NCBI RefSeq assembly: GCF_030127105.1
Contig: NZ_CP126161.1
Span: 2,418,001 to 2,482,000, forward strand
Direction: 5' to 3'
DNA: 64,000 bases
Source of the DNA: Haloarcula pelagica
GTDB taxonomy: Archaea; Halobacteriota; Halobacteria; Halobacteriales; Haloarculaceae
Shown: positions 33,343 through 42,917 of the stretch, piece by piece
Layout: the number at the start of each line of letters is the position of its first letter
How positions within the stretch are numbered: the stretch's first letter is position 1
The notes under the pieces: model-generated
The model's database searches: none
The model's input: only the letters and a program-made list of their open reading frames with translations
Told to the model about the DNA's origin: nothing
Made by a program: the position numbers and the translations under genes

Positions 33343-33508
33343 GGCGAGTGGCGGCCGCGATTCCCCCGTCGCGGCCGGGTGTCTTGGCAGAGTAACGTTT
33401 CCCCTCTGATAAGTATGTGTCGGCGACGGTGGCGGGATCGCCGGGCGGCCGGACCACGGTCGCGACAGAGCGGAACCCTTGTTACTCGCCGCCACCGTGT
33501 CTCGTGCA

Positions 33509-34741
33509 ATGAGTCACGCCTCGCCGCCGGTCCGTCGCCTCGCCGACTGGGACCACGACCGGCTGTCCCGACTCGCCGCCGAGCACGGGACACCACTGTA
33601 CGTCCTCGACCTCGACCGCGTCGCAGCGAACTACGAGCGGTTCGCGTCGGCGTTTCCCGACGCCCACGTGATGTACGCCGCGAAGGCCCACACCGGCCAC
33701 GCGGTGCTGTCGAAACTGCTGGAGACGGGCGCGGACATCGAGTGTGCCGCCTGGGGTGAACTCCAGCGAGCCATCGACGCCGGTGCCGACCCCGATACGC
33801 TCCAGTACACCGCCGTCAACCCGCCAGACCGTGACCTCGACTACGCGGTCGATCTGGCCGAGGACCACCCGGGACTGACGATCACCGGCGGCGCGCGCGA
33901 CACCTTCGACCGCCTCGAAGCGCGCGGCTACGACGGCCGTGTCGCCATCCGGATCAATCCCGGTATCGGCACCGGCCACCACGAGAAGGTCGCGACGGGC
34001 AAGGACGCGAAGTTCGGGATCCCCTACGACGAGGTGCCCGGCCTCGCCGACGAGATCGGCGAGCGGTTCGATCTGGTCGGCATCCACGCTCACGCCGGCA
34101 GCGGCGTCCTCCACGACGACCTGGACGACCACTGCCGGGCCATCGCCAAGGTCGCCGAGATGGGGCGAACCGTCGAGCAGTCCCACGACCTGGCGTTCGT
34201 CGACTTCGGCGGGGGCTTTGGCGTCCCCTACCGCGAGGACGAGGACCCGCTGGACATGCAGGTCGTCGGCGAGCGGGTCAGCGAGGCGGTCGGCGACCTC
34301 GACGCCCAGGTCAAACTCGAACCCGGCCGGTACGTCGTCGCCGACGCCGAGTGCATCCTCACCGAGGTCAACACGGTCAAGGAGACGCCGGCGGCGACCG
34401 TCGTCGGCGTCGACGCCTCGCTGGCGACGCTGATCCGCCCGGCGATGTTCGGCTCGTACCACCCGATCCGGAACGTCTCCGCGCCCGACCGCGGCGCCGA
34501 ACCGGTGTCGGTCGGCGGCCCCTGCTGTACGAGCGCGGACGTGTTCTGTACGGATCGGCCGGTCGCCCGGCCCGAGCGCGAAGACCTGCTCGCCATCGGG
34601 AACGCCGGCGCGTACGGCTACGAACTGGCGAACCAGTTCCACTCCCAGCCCCGACCTGCCGAAGTCGCAATCGAAGACGACGACGCCCGGGTCGTCCGGG
34701 AACGGGAGACGCTGGCGGACGTGACCCGGGTCGAGCGATGA
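33509..34741 (+). CDS. lysA: Diaminopimelate decarboxylase
   Basis: A 410-residue PLP enzyme that makes lysine from meso-DAP. The Schiff-base Lys is in YAAKAHTG near residue 57. HAHAGSGV, EPGRYVVADA, CCTSADVF and GNAGAYGYE are family motifs; the Cys and Tyr of the last two complete the active site. ATG at 33509. dapE overlaps its stop by 4 bp. Together with dapA-B-D upstream it gives the lysine pathway, but no dapF epimerase gene is found in this window. Confidence 0.93.
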   Translation: MSHASPPVRRLADWDHDRLSRLAAEHGTPLYVLDLDRVAANYERFASAFPDAHVMYAAKAHTGHAVLSKLLETGADIECAAWGELQRAIDAGADPDTLQYTAVNPPDRDLDYAVDLAEDHPGLTITGGARDTFDRLEARGYDGRVAIRINPGIGTGHHEKVATGKDAKFGIPYDEVPGLADEIGERFDLVGIHAHAGSGVLHDDLDDHCRAIAKVAEMGRTVEQSHDLAFVDFGGGFGVPYREDEDPLDMQVVGERVSEAVGDLDAQVKLEPGRYVVADAECILTEVNTVKETPAATVVGVDASLATLIRPAMFGSYHPIRNVSAPDRGAEPVSVGGPCCTSADVFCTDRPVARPEREDLLAIGNAGAYGYELANQFHSQPRPAEVAIEDDDARVVRERETLADVTRVER

Positions 34742-35928
34742 CTCCCGAATTTGACCTCGATACGTTTCACCGTCGGGCAGTCGAGACGCCCTCCCACGAG
34801 AACGTCGACGCGATGCGGGAGGTGCTCGTCGAGACCCTGAGCGAGGCCGGTGTCGACCCGGCCGTCGACGAGATCGGCAACGTCGTGGCGACCCGCGGCG
34901 ACGGCGACGGGACCCACGTCGCGTTCAACACCCACATCGACACCGTCCCGCCACACCTGCCCTACGAGCGCCGCGCGGAGCCACCCGGAGCGGACGAAAC
35001 CGTCGACGGGAGCGGCGACGAGGGGGACGGGGCGCCCCACGCCTCGGAACAGTCGAGCGGGGGCAAGCGGGAACGGCGAGACGCCGGCGACGTGGTCTGT
35101 GGCCGCGGCGCCTGTGACGCGAAGGGACCGCTCGCGGCGCTGCTGGAGGCGTTTCTCACCGTCACCCCGGGTGACGGCCGGGTGACGCTCGCGGTCTCGA
35201 TCGACGAGGAGACGACACAGACCGGGGGCGCACACCTGGCCGAGACGGTCGACGCCGACGGGTACATCGTCGGCGAACCGACCGGGCTGGATGTCTGTAC
35301 CGCCGCCCGCGGCCAGTTCGAGGGCACCGTCACGATCCACGGCGAGAGCGCCCACGCCGCGGACCCCGGCAGCGGGATGAACGCCGTCCGGGCGGCCGCC
35401 CCACTCTTGCAGGCGATGGAGAGCTACGACGAACAGCGCGGCCCCGACGACCACGATGTCCTGGGACGGCCGATACTGACGGCCTCGATGATCGAGGGCG
35501 GCGAGGCGACCAACCAGGTGCCAGCCGAGTGTACGATCACCTTCGATCGCCGGAGCGTCCCGCCCGAGACCAGCGACCAGTTCTGTTCGGCGCTCGCCGA
35601 ACATCTCGGCCAGTGGCTCCCCGACGGGATGGCCCTCTCGGTGGAACTCATCCGGCCCGACACGCCGTTTCCGGAGGCCTTCGCCACCGACGCCGACGAG
35701 CCGTTGGTCCGCACGCTCGCCGAGGCGAGCGGCGGGTCGGTCCGCCCGTTCGGCGCCGCGACGGAGGCTTCGTACTTCGCTCAGCGGGCACCGACCGTCG
35801 TCTTCGGCCCGGGCGAGTTGAGCGACGACGCCGGCGCGGTCGCCCACTCGAACCGGGAGTACGTCCGGCTCTCGGAGGTCCGGACGGCCGCCCGGGCGGT
35901 CCGTGAGACCGTCGAGCGGCTACTGTAG
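34738..35928 (+). CDS. dapE: Succinyl-diaminopimelate desuccinylase (M20 family)
   Basis: A 396-residue dizinc amidohydrolase. NTHIDTVPP holds the first zinc His/Asp, GRGACDAKGP the bridging Asp, SIDEETTQ the catalytic Glu pair and VGEPTG another family block. A Gly/Glu/Asp-rich insertion at about residues 79-113 separates the first two blocks and is unusual. The ATG overlaps lysA by 4 bp. The last residues overlap the convergent phosphoribosyltransferase by 9 bp. Confidence 0.88.
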   Translation: MTPEFDLDTFHRRAVETPSHENVDAMREVLVETLSEAGVDPAVDEIGNVVATRGDGDGTHVAFNTHIDTVPPHLPYERRAEPPGADETVDGSGDEGDGAPHASEQSSGGKRERRDAGDVVCGRGACDAKGPLAALLEAFLTVTPGDGRVTLAVSIDEETTQTGGAHLAETVDADGYIVGEPTGLDVCTAARGQFEGTVTIHGESAHAADPGSGMNAVRAAAPLLQAMESYDEQRGPDDHDVLGRPILTASMIEGGEATNQVPAECTITFDRRSVPPETSDQFCSALAEHLGQWLPDGMALSVELIRPDTPFPEAFATDADEPLVRTLAEASGGSVRPFGAATEASYFAQRAPTVVFGPGELSDDAGAVAHSNREYVRLSEVRTAARAVRETVERLL

Positions 35929-36540
35929 ATACGCCATCGCGTCCTCGTCGCTGACCTGCCCGAAGTCCCTGTAGTACTGTCCGACCGCTCGAAAGCCCGG
36001 CGGCTGTTCCAGCGCGACGACCGCGTCGGCGACCGACTCCAGGGCCGCAACGGTGTCCGGTGAACCGACCGGGACGGCGACGACGACGCTGCCGGCGCCG
36101 CCGTCGACGACACGCCGGAGACAGGCCCGCATCGTCGCGCCGGTCGCCAGGCCGTCGTCGACGATCACGACCCGGGTCCCCGTGAGGTCCAGCGGCGGCC
36201 TGTCCGCGCGGTAGCGGTCGAACTTCTCCTTCGCGGCGACCCGCTCGCGCTCGCGCTCGGCGGCGACGTACTCCTCGGTCAGATCGAGCGCGCCGATCAG
36301 TGACTCGTTGCGCCAGAGCGTCCCGTCGTCGGCGACTGCGGCGACCGCGAGTTCGGGGTTCCCGGGCGCGCCGATCTTCTTCGCCACCACCACGTCCAGT
36401 GGGACGCCCAGCGCGTCGGCGACCGGGCGACCGACCGGGAGTCCGCCCCGCGGGATCGCCAGCACCAGATCGGCGCCGAGCTCCTGCCGACGGAGTTCGT
36501 CGGCGAGCCGTTCGCCGGCTGACGTACGGTTAGTGAACAT
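35920..36540 (-). CDS. Phosphoribosyltransferase-fold protein
   Basis: A 206-residue type I PRTase. LVLAIPRGGLPVGRPVADAL contains the PPi loop and VVIVDDGLATGATMRA the PRPP-binding motif. A helical insertion with EEYVAAERERERVAAKEKF lies between them. Haloarchaeal members of this type are annotated simply as phosphoribosyltransferase; the base is unknown, and some may act as regulators. ATG at 36540. It converges with dapE and precedes the MFS gene in the same orientation as purB. Confidence 0.82.
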   Translation of the reverse strand: MFTNRTSAGERLADELRRQELGADLVLAIPRGGLPVGRPVADALGVPLDVVVAKKIGAPGNPELAVAAVADDGTLWRNESLIGALDLTEEYVAAERERERVAAKEKFDRYRADRPPLDLTGTRVVIVDDGLATGATMRACLRRVVDGGAGSVVVAVPVGSPDTVAALESVADAVVALEQPPGFRAVGQYYRDFGQVSDEDAMAYLQ

Positions 36541-36578
36541 ACGTCTAGATAGTTCGCTGACACGCTTAGCCGTTCGGG

Positions 36579-37889
36579 TCAGTCCTGTGGGTTCGGGTCC
36601 AGCCCGCCGTCGGCATCGGTGAGCGTCTCAGAGACCTGCGTGTAGGTCAACACCAGCGCCACCACGGCCAGTCCTGCGCCGACGGTAAACGGCGTCGAGA
36701 AGCCGCCGAGGTTGAACAGGACGCCGGAGGCCAGCGGCCCGACGGCCACCCCCAGTCCGAACGCCATCGTCAGCACCGACAGGGTGGTCCCGGAGCCGCG
36801 CTCGCCCGCGAGATCGCCGGCGAGCGCCAGCGACGGCGCGAACACGAGCGCGACGGCGATCCCCTGGACGAACCGCGCGGCCAGCATCAGCCACGGGTCC
36901 GTGACGACCCCCTGTGCGAACACCGACGGGACGAGGACGACGAAGCCGGCGACCACGAACGGCCGGCGGCCGATCCGGTCGCTCGCCCGGCCGATCGGCA
37001 CCTGGAGGAGGACGTTCGCGATGACGACGGCCGCGAACTGGACGCTGAACATGAACGTCGACTCGTCCAGGCGCATCCGGATCGGGCCTTCCAGCGTGGC
37101 AAACAGCGCGATGGTCGTCGCCATCAGGAAGGTCCCGACGCCGAGGACGAACACCGAGTCGAGGCCCTGCCCGTCGGGGTCTCTGACCGCGATTGAGAGG
37201 TTCTTGCTCGCGGCGTCGGCGGCGACAGGGGGATCGGTGATGAGCAGTGCGACCAGCGCGAGGCTGACCAGGGCGCCGCCGACGGCGATCGCGAACGCGG
37301 CGTTGAACCCCGACAGCGCGGTCCCGAGCAGGTCGTACGTGACGACCCCCTCGGCGGCCAGCCCGCCCGTGATGACGATGCCGGCGACGATCGGCCCGAA
37401 GCCGAAGCCGATCAGCCGGAAGGTGTTGAACACGCCGAAGTTCCCGCCCCGCTCGCTGTCGCTCTCGGCGTAGTCGTTGACCAGCGCGATCGTCGCCGGG
37501 ATCGTGAAGGCCGCGCCGACCCCCTGGAACGCCCGTGCACCCAGAACGGCCCAGTAACTCGACAGGAACGGGTAGGCCGCGCTCCCGATCGCAAAGAGGA
37601 CGAGTCCGATCAACACGAACGCCCGTCGCCGACCGGTCCGATCGGAGAGTCGGCCCGTGAACGGCTGGCCGAAGCTGTTCAACAGGCCAAACAGGGAGAG
37701 TACGAGCCCGATGAGCGTCTCCTCCCGGAGGACGAACCCGAACAGTTCGGTGCCGACGATCCCGGTCAGAGTCACCTGCCCGCTGGCGATGTACAGCGGG
37801 AGGACGATGATGAGAAACGAGTTGCCCAGGGCGTCGGCCATCCGCGCGAACGCCAGAGTGAGGACCCGAGAGTCGGTGCCGAGGACCAT
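36579..37889 (-). CDS. MFS transporter (12-helix exporter-like)
   Basis: A 436-residue major facilitator protein with 12 predicted helices. Motif A is visible as GRLSDRTGRRRAF after helix 2 and again as IGRASDRIGRRPF in the second half, showing the family's internal duplication. GARAFQGVGAAFTIP in helix 4-5 is typical of drug/proton antiporters of the Bcr/TetA type. Substrate is unknown. ATG at 37889. It is upstream of the phosphoribosyltransferase on the same strand. The spacer to purB (37890-37998) holds no gene. Confidence 0.85.
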   Translation of the reverse strand: MVLGTDSRVLTLAFARMADALGNSFLIIVLPLYIASGQVTLTGIVGTELFGFVLREETLIGLVLSLFGLLNSFGQPFTGRLSDRTGRRRAFVLIGLVLFAIGSAAYPFLSSYWAVLGARAFQGVGAAFTIPATIALVNDYAESDSERGGNFGVFNTFRLIGFGFGPIVAGIVITGGLAAEGVVTYDLLGTALSGFNAAFAIAVGGALVSLALVALLITDPPVAADAASKNLSIAVRDPDGQGLDSVFVLGVGTFLMATTIALFATLEGPIRMRLDESTFMFSVQFAAVVIANVLLQVPIGRASDRIGRRPFVVAGFVVLVPSVFAQGVVTDPWLMLAARFVQGIAVALVFAPSLALAGDLAGERGSGTTLSVLTMAFGLGVAVGPLASGVLFNLGGFSTPFTVGAGLAVVALVLTYTQVSETLTDADGGLDPNPQD

Positions 37890-37998
37890 CTACTGTGGCG
37901 GTAGGACTGGCCCGTGGTGAGGGTTCCGGTCGCCACGGCTATTCGGAGACGGCCCGAATTGCCCGGCGAAAGCGCGGTCACTCGACCGCCGACGCGGC

Positions 37999-39381
37999 TC
38001 AGATGTCTTCGGCCAACTGCTCGGCGATCCCGGTGTAGCCCGTCGGCGTCAGTGCCGACAGTTCGGCGCGGACGGACTCGTCGACATCGAGGTCGTCGAT
38101 CATCGCCTGGAAGTCCGCCATCGTGACCTGCTGGCCGCGGGTGGCTTTCTTGACCTGCTCGTAGGCGTCTTCGAACCCTTCGCGGCGGAGGATCGTCTGG
38201 ACCGCCTCGCCGATGATCTCCGGGGTCGCCTCCAGGTCCTCCCGCATCACCTGCTCGTTGGGGACGACCTTCGCCAGCCCGTTCTGGCACTTGCTGTAGC
38301 CGATGAGACAGTGGGCGAACGCCGCACCGACGTTGCGCTTGACCGTCGAGTCCGAGAGGTCACGCTGGAGGCGGGACTTGGTGACGTAATCACCGAGGAA
38401 GGTGAGATCCGAGTTTGCCTTCGAGAGGTTCCCCTCGCTGTTCTCGAAGTCGATGGGGTTGACCTTGTGGGGCATCGTCGAGGAGCCAGTCTCGCCTTCG
38501 ACCGCCTCCTGACCGAGGTAGCGGTCCGAGACGTACAGCCACATGTCCAGGTCCATGTCGAGCAGGACGTTGTTCGCCCCGCGGAGCGCGTCGAAGACGG
38601 TCTGGAGGTCGTCACAGGGGTTGACCTGCGTGGTCAGCGGTTCGTGGTCCAGCCCGAGGTCCGCGACGAACGCCTTCGAGAACGCGGGCCAGTCCACGTC
38701 GGGGTAGGCGGCGTGGTGGGCGGCGTAGGTCCCCGAGGCGCCCGCGAGTTTCCCCGAGAGGGCGGCGGCGGCACGCTCGACCCGGCCGATGGCTTTCCCG
38801 AGTCGGGAGGCGTAGACGGCCATCTCCTTGCCGAAGGTCGTCGGCGTCGCGGGCTGGCCGTGTGTGCGGGCGAGCATCGGCACGTCGCCGTAGCCGTGGG
38901 CCATCTCGACGAGCGCGTCCCTGATCTCGCGCAGTTCCGGGACCAGCACGTCGGTCACTGCGGGCTTGACGAGCAGGCGGTGAGCGAGGTTGTTGACATC
39001 CTCGCTGGTCAGCCCGAAGTGGATCCAGTGGTCGGCGTCGAGCCCGTCGGGCATCCCCAGACGGACGAAGTACTCGACGGCTTTCACGTCGTGGTTCGTG
39101 GCGCTGTACTCGCCGTAGCCTTCCGTTTCGAGCTGTTTGACGACGCTCGCGTCTTCGTCGTCGAACTCCTCGTACAGCGCCCGCAGTGTCGCGCGCTGGT
39201 CCTCGCTGATCGACAGCGGCGTCGCGTCGAGAGCCGCGAGCGCGAGTAGGTACTCGACTTCGACCTGGACGCGGGCGCGCATCAGCGCCCGCTCGCTGGC
39301 GTACGGGACGAGCGGTTCGGTGTAGCGGGCGTAGCGGCCGTCGAGCGGCGAGACGGCGGCGAGTGGCCCTCTCTCGGTCAT
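37999..39381 (-). CDS. purB: Adenylosuccinate lyase
   Basis: A 460-residue fumarase-superfamily enzyme used twice in purine synthesis (SAICAR and adenylosuccinate cleavage). The signature SSTMPHKVNPIDFEN is near residue 300; LTSEDVNN and ARTHGQPATPTTFGKE give substrate loops. Start MTERGPLAAVSPLDGRYARY is the normal N-terminus. It is located about 4 kb from purNH, but on the other strand, so it is not in one operon with it. Confidence 0.95.
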   Translation of the reverse strand: MTERGPLAAVSPLDGRYARYTEPLVPYASERALMRARVQVEVEYLLALAALDATPLSISEDQRATLRALYEEFDDEDASVVKQLETEGYGEYSATNHDVKAVEYFVRLGMPDGLDADHWIHFGLTSEDVNNLAHRLLVKPAVTDVLVPELREIRDALVEMAHGYGDVPMLARTHGQPATPTTFGKEMAVYASRLGKAIGRVERAAAALSGKLAGASGTYAAHHAAYPDVDWPAFSKAFVADLGLDHEPLTTQVNPCDDLQTVFDALRGANNVLLDMDLDMWLYVSDRYLGQEAVEGETGSSTMPHKVNPIDFENSEGNLSKANSDLTFLGDYVTKSRLQRDLSDSTVKRNVGAAFAHCLIGYSKCQNGLAKVVPNEQVMREDLEATPEIIGEAVQTILRREGFEDAYEQVKKATRGQQVTMADFQAMIDDLDVDESVRAELSALTPTGYTGIAEQLAEDI

Positions 39382-39418
39382 GCGAGAGGGGACGCGAGAG
39401 GCGCGAAAAAGCGTGTCG

Positions 39419-40414
39419 TTACGACTCGCTTGCCGCCTCGGCCGCTCCGGTCTGGCTCTCGGCCTGGCCGCCGTCGAGTTGGTTGTAGTGGTGCTTGTAC
39501 CGGGAGAGTTTCCGGTAGAGCGCGTAGCCGACGAGGGCGTCGAAGACGACGACGAAGCCGACGAAGGTAAAGAGGTTCCAGAACCCCAACTGTGGGAGGT
39601 AGGTGACGGCGGTGTTGTAGACGGCGTGGATGATCGCGGCGATGAGGATGCCTTTCACGACGATCGGCCCCTTGCTCTCGGGGTTGAACTTCGCCAGGCC
39701 GAGGTAGTAGCCGGCAAACGAGGAGTACAGGACGTGGCCCGGCCCGACGAACGCGCGGCTCGTGGCCGTCTGGACCGCCGCCAGCACCGGCTCCATCGAC
39801 TGGCCGGAACTGGCCTGGAGGTATCCCTGGGAGATGTACAGCAGGTTCTCGATGGTGGCGAACCCGAGGCCGGCGACAGCGCCGTACACCACGCCGTCGA
39901 CGACGGCGTCGATGGTGTCGAAGGCGCCGACCCTGATTCCGAGCCACTTGACAGTTTCCTCGACGGGGCCGACGACGAGGAAGAAAAAGAGCGCCATCCC
40001 GACGACGGGAACGAACCCGAACAGCGGCTGCAACAGCGTGTTGAACAGCGCGGCGATGCTGGCGAAGATGATCGCCAGAACGAACGTGATCGCGAGCGGC
40101 TCGATCGGCTCGCGTATCGTCGGGTCGTCGTACCAGAGATAGCCGACGATCGCGAGCGCCGGCAGCGCCGACAGCGCCGCGAGCACGCCGACGGAGGGCT
40201 GGCGAACGACGAGCAGCACCGTCGCGGCCAACTGGGCGACGAACAGGAGGACGCCGACGGCGATGAGCAGCCACCGTCGGGAGGCGTGCAAGAACCCGTA
40301 CAACGACACCGAGACTCGGTCGAGCGCCGACCGGGCGTCCCACGACGCGATGTCGTAGAGATCTGTCGAGCCGGACAACCCCGCCTTGACCGGATCGGTC
40401 TGGTCGTCTGTCAC
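39419..40414 (-). CDS. PrsW-family intramembrane metalloprotease
   Basis: A 331-residue membrane protein. The catalytic EE motif GPVEETVKW is near residue 155; the second block GLGFATIENLLY and third block AAIIHAVYN supply the His/Glu metal ligands of the PrsW/CAAX protease group. Six to eight membrane helices are present. Known bacterial PrsW cleaves anti-sigma factors; the archaeal substrate is unknown. ATG at 40414; a longer frame on the same strand is a different frame and is rejected. It lies 37 bp upstream of purB in the same orientation. Confidence 0.85.
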   Translation of the reverse strand: MTDDQTDPVKAGLSGSTDLYDIASWDARSALDRVSVSLYGFLHASRRWLLIAVGVLLFVAQLAATVLLVVRQPSVGVLAALSALPALAIVGYLWYDDPTIREPIEPLAITFVLAIIFASIAALFNTLLQPLFGFVPVVGMALFFFLVVGPVEETVKWLGIRVGAFDTIDAVVDGVVYGAVAGLGFATIENLLYISQGYLQASSGQSMEPVLAAVQTATSRAFVGPGHVLYSSFAGYYLGLAKFNPESKGPIVVKGILIAAIIHAVYNTAVTYLPQLGFWNLFTFVGFVVVFDALVGYALYRKLSRYKHHYNQLDGGQAESQTGAAEAASES

Positions 40415-40473
40415 ACCAGGGTAGTGACGAGCCTCCTACCTCAGGGTTCCGGCGAGCACGGTCGCTGTGGCGA

Positions 40474-41325
40474 TCAGAACTCCAGCATCGTGTCCTCGGT
40501 GACGACGACATCCAGCAGTCGCGTCGGGACCTCGTCGTAGCCGGGGTTCTCGACCGCGAATCCCTCTGGCGGTTCGAGCATCACTTCCGAGGGCGAGCGG
40601 TACGTGTTCTGGAACGTGAACCCACCGCCGATGAACTTCGCGGAGGAGGCGACGACGGCGACGGGGACGCCCTGATCGGCGGCCGTGGCGACGATGGGGT
40701 AGGTTCCGATCCGGTTGTACATCCGGTCCTCGATGAGACAGTTCATGCCGACGAGGACGCGGTCGCACTTCCGCACGGCGTAGCCGGCGGCCCCGTCGAC
40801 CACGAGCGTCACGTCGACGCCGTCGCGGTCGCGCAACTGCCGTGCCGTCCGCCGACCGAGATAGCGGGGCCGCGACTCGGTGACGTACAACTCGAACTGT
40901 TTCCCGTCGTCGAGGGCCTGTTCGAGCGTCGCCATCACCGTCGAGGAGTTCTCGTGTGTCAAGAGTACGTCGCCGTCCTCGATCAGCGTGGCCGCCCGCT
41001 CGGCCGCGGCGGCCTTACTGGACTCGACTTCTGTGACGACCTCATCGACGGCGGCTTCCAGCACCGCTTTGGCCGCCGCGACCGTGTCGGGGTCGGCCTC
41101 GGCCACCGCGTCGACGATCCGCTGTTGGGTCGTATACAGCGGCGCGTGCGAGCGGTTCGCCCGCTGGAGGGCGCCGCTGTTCCGTTCGAGGGTGCGCTGG
41201 AACTCCTCGACGCTGTGGGCCTCCCGGTCGACGAGGTCAAGCAGTGCCTTCGCGGCCTTTACGGCCACGATCGAGGCGCTCTGTGTGTCCATCTCCTCGA
41301 TCTCTCGAACCGTCTCGTCGATCAT
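40474..41325 (-). CDS. eIF2B-alpha/R15P-isomerase-like protein lacking catalytic residues
   Basis: A 283-residue member of the eIF2B/MtnA/ribose-1,5-bisphosphate isomerase superfamily. LLTHENSSTVMATLEQAL and VLVGMNCLIEDRMYNRIGTY give the expected blocks. The catalytic Cys of the isomerases (TxC) is replaced by Glu-Asn, and the GAD Asp is replaced by GMN. I therefore call it an eIF2B-like regulatory protein rather than an isomerase. In haloarchaea such proteins are usually annotated as translation initiation factor eIF-2B. ATG at 41325. Confidence 0.75.
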   Translation of the reverse strand: MIDETVREIEEMDTQSASIVAVKAAKALLDLVDREAHSVEEFQRTLERNSGALQRANRSHAPLYTTQQRIVDAVAEADPDTVAAAKAVLEAAVDEVVTEVESSKAAAAERAATLIEDGDVLLTHENSSTVMATLEQALDDGKQFELYVTESRPRYLGRRTARQLRDRDGVDVTLVVDGAAGYAVRKCDRVLVGMNCLIEDRMYNRIGTYPIVATAADQGVPVAVVASSAKFIGGGFTFQNTYRSPSEVMLEPPEGFAVENPGYDEVPTRLLDVVVTEDTMLEF

Positions 41326-41388
41326 GTCTGTTGGTGAGGGAGCACACGGTATAGCTGTTGGCTCGATTGGCCCCGCTTCGACCCGGTG

Positions 41389-41937
41389 TCAGGAGAGCCA
41401 GCCGTAGTCCGCGCCGGGCTCGCCAAAGCGCCCGTCGGGTGGGTCGTGGCGGTAGAAGTCCTGACCCAGCGCCACCCAGGCCAGCCCGTACAGGGCGGCC
41501 GCGGCCGGAACCGCCTCGTACAGGAGAAAGCCGATCGTCCCGATCGCCAGGACGACGCCGAGCCACGGGGGCTGGATGCGGGTCCGGACCAGCCCGGTAG
41601 CCATCAGCAGCGAGCCGACCGACAGGCCCAACCCGCCGATCGCCAGCGTCGCCTCGCCGCCGCCGGTCGCGAGCCTGAGCCCCTGGCCGATTCCGAACAC
41701 GAGGGCGGCGAGGCCGCCCAGCCAGGCGCCGGCCGTCCCCGGCCGCTTCATACGCTGGCCGTAGAACTCCTCGACGGCGTAACAGCCCGCGACGACGCCA
41801 AGCGCCGAGACGACGATGGTGCCGACCACCGGGGCGGGTGTCCGGCCGAGGACGTGGGCCGCCCCCGCCCACCCCGTCCAGAGAAGGCCGCCGACGGCCG
41901 CGACAGCGCCCGCCCACTGACACCGGAGTTTCGACAT
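41389..41937 (-). CDS. Membrane protein of about six helices, unrecognised
   Basis: A 182-residue protein rich in Gly and Ala with about six hydrophobic helices, starting MSKLRCQWAGAVAAVGGLLW. The C-terminal tail is polar with RHDPPDGRFGEPGADYGW. No family motif is visible. It is on the same strand as the eIF2B-like gene, 63 bp upstream of it, and 81 bp downstream of the MscS-type gene. Function is unknown. Confidence 0.6.
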   Translation of the reverse strand: MSKLRCQWAGAVAAVGGLLWTGWAGAAHVLGRTPAPVVGTIVVSALGVVAGCYAVEEFYGQRMKRPGTAGAWLGGLAALVFGIGQGLRLATGGGEATLAIGGLGLSVGSLLMATGLVRTRIQPPWLGVVLAIGTIGFLLYEAVPAAAALYGLAWVALGQDFYRHDPPDGRFGEPGADYGWLS

Positions 41938-42018
41938 ACTGGCGTCTCGTCGGTCCGGGTACTAAGGCACGTCGACACGACACAGCCCACTCCGACGACC
42001 GCTGTCGGGGCCGGCCGT

Positions 42019-42765
42019 TCAGTCAGTCGGCTCCTCGCCGCCGTCGGTCTGTCCGATGGCGGTCGAGGTGCTATCGGGTGTCCGTCCGGGGAGCCAGTCA
42101 CCGATGTTCGCGGCGACGTAGTCGCGGCCACCGAGTCCGAAGGCGATCCCGATGGCGAGCGCGACGCCGGCCGCGAGGCCCCAGGCTGCCGCCTGGGCGA
42201 AGGTGTTCAGAATCTGTACGTCGACGCCCATCGTCCCGAGGCCGATGATGACGGTGACGAAGTAGAGGAACGCGCGGAGCCCGTCGGCGAACACGTCGGT
42301 GTAGCCCGTGTCGGTCACCGTCTCGGTGTGGGCGACGATGTCGCTGAGGAAGTCGGCGAGGACGAACCCGATGACGATGATGAGCAACCCGGCGATGAGG
42401 GCCGGCAGGTACGACACCGCGTCGGCGATCCACTGCGAGAGGAGTTCGATGGCGAGCGCGTCCGCCGCCGCCAGGATGGCCAGCGCGTACACGAAGAAGG
42501 CCCCGATCCTGCCGAGACTCGTCGAGACCGCCCGCTCGCTCCCGCCGAGCGCGCCGCCCAGTGGCGTCTTCAGCACGAGGCGGTCGATCTCCGTCCGGTC
42601 GACGAGGCGACGGACGAGGCCCCCGACGAGTCGCCCGATGAACCAACCGATGACGAGGATGAGCACCGCGCCGACCAGCTGTGGGAGGAAGTCGACGAAA
42701 CCGGCGATCGTCTCCCCGAGTAGCCCGGTGTCTAGCTGGAGCACGGACGGTTCTACGGATGGCAT
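42019..42765 (-). CDS. TM-helix-repeat membrane protein (MscS-like/CmpX)
   Basis: A 248-residue membrane protein with two copies of the pattern LPxLxxxLLIxVIGxxxxxxxxxxV, found in conserved TM-helix-repeat proteins: FLPQLVGAVLILVIGW near residue 25 and YLPALIAGLLIIVIGF near 120. It lacks the large MscS beta domain, so mechanosensitive gating is uncertain. ATG at 42765, with a TATA-like ATAACAATAC about 30 nt upstream. A frame extending to 42819 is not supported. Confidence 0.75.
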   Translation of the reverse strand: MPSVEPSVLQLDTGLLGETIAGFVDFLPQLVGAVLILVIGWFIGRLVGGLVRRLVDRTEIDRLVLKTPLGGALGGSERAVSTSLGRIGAFFVYALAILAAADALAIELLSQWIADAVSYLPALIAGLLIIVIGFVLADFLSDIVAHTETVTDTGYTDVFADGLRAFLYFVTVIIGLGTMGVDVQILNTFAQAAAWGLAAGVALAIGIAFGLGGRDYVAANIGDWLPGRTPDSTSTAIGQTDGGEEPTD

Positions 42766-42790
42766 GGTGCCCGCTCCTACGCGACCTTTC

Positions 42791-42800
42791 GGTATTGTTA
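42791..42800 (-). promoter_or_regulatory. TATA-like element of the TM-helix-repeat gene
   Basis: On the minus strand ATAACAATAC lies 26-35 nt before the ATG at 42765. Inferred from sequence. Confidence 0.45.
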
Positions 42801-42917
42801 TGTGTCCCGTATCTCGCACTGTCTGTGGCCGGTGCGTGCACGCGGTCTCCGGTCCGACAGGCGCCGGTCAGTCACACCGCGCTATCCGCGCGAAGAAGGG
42901 TCAGTAAACCTGGGATT

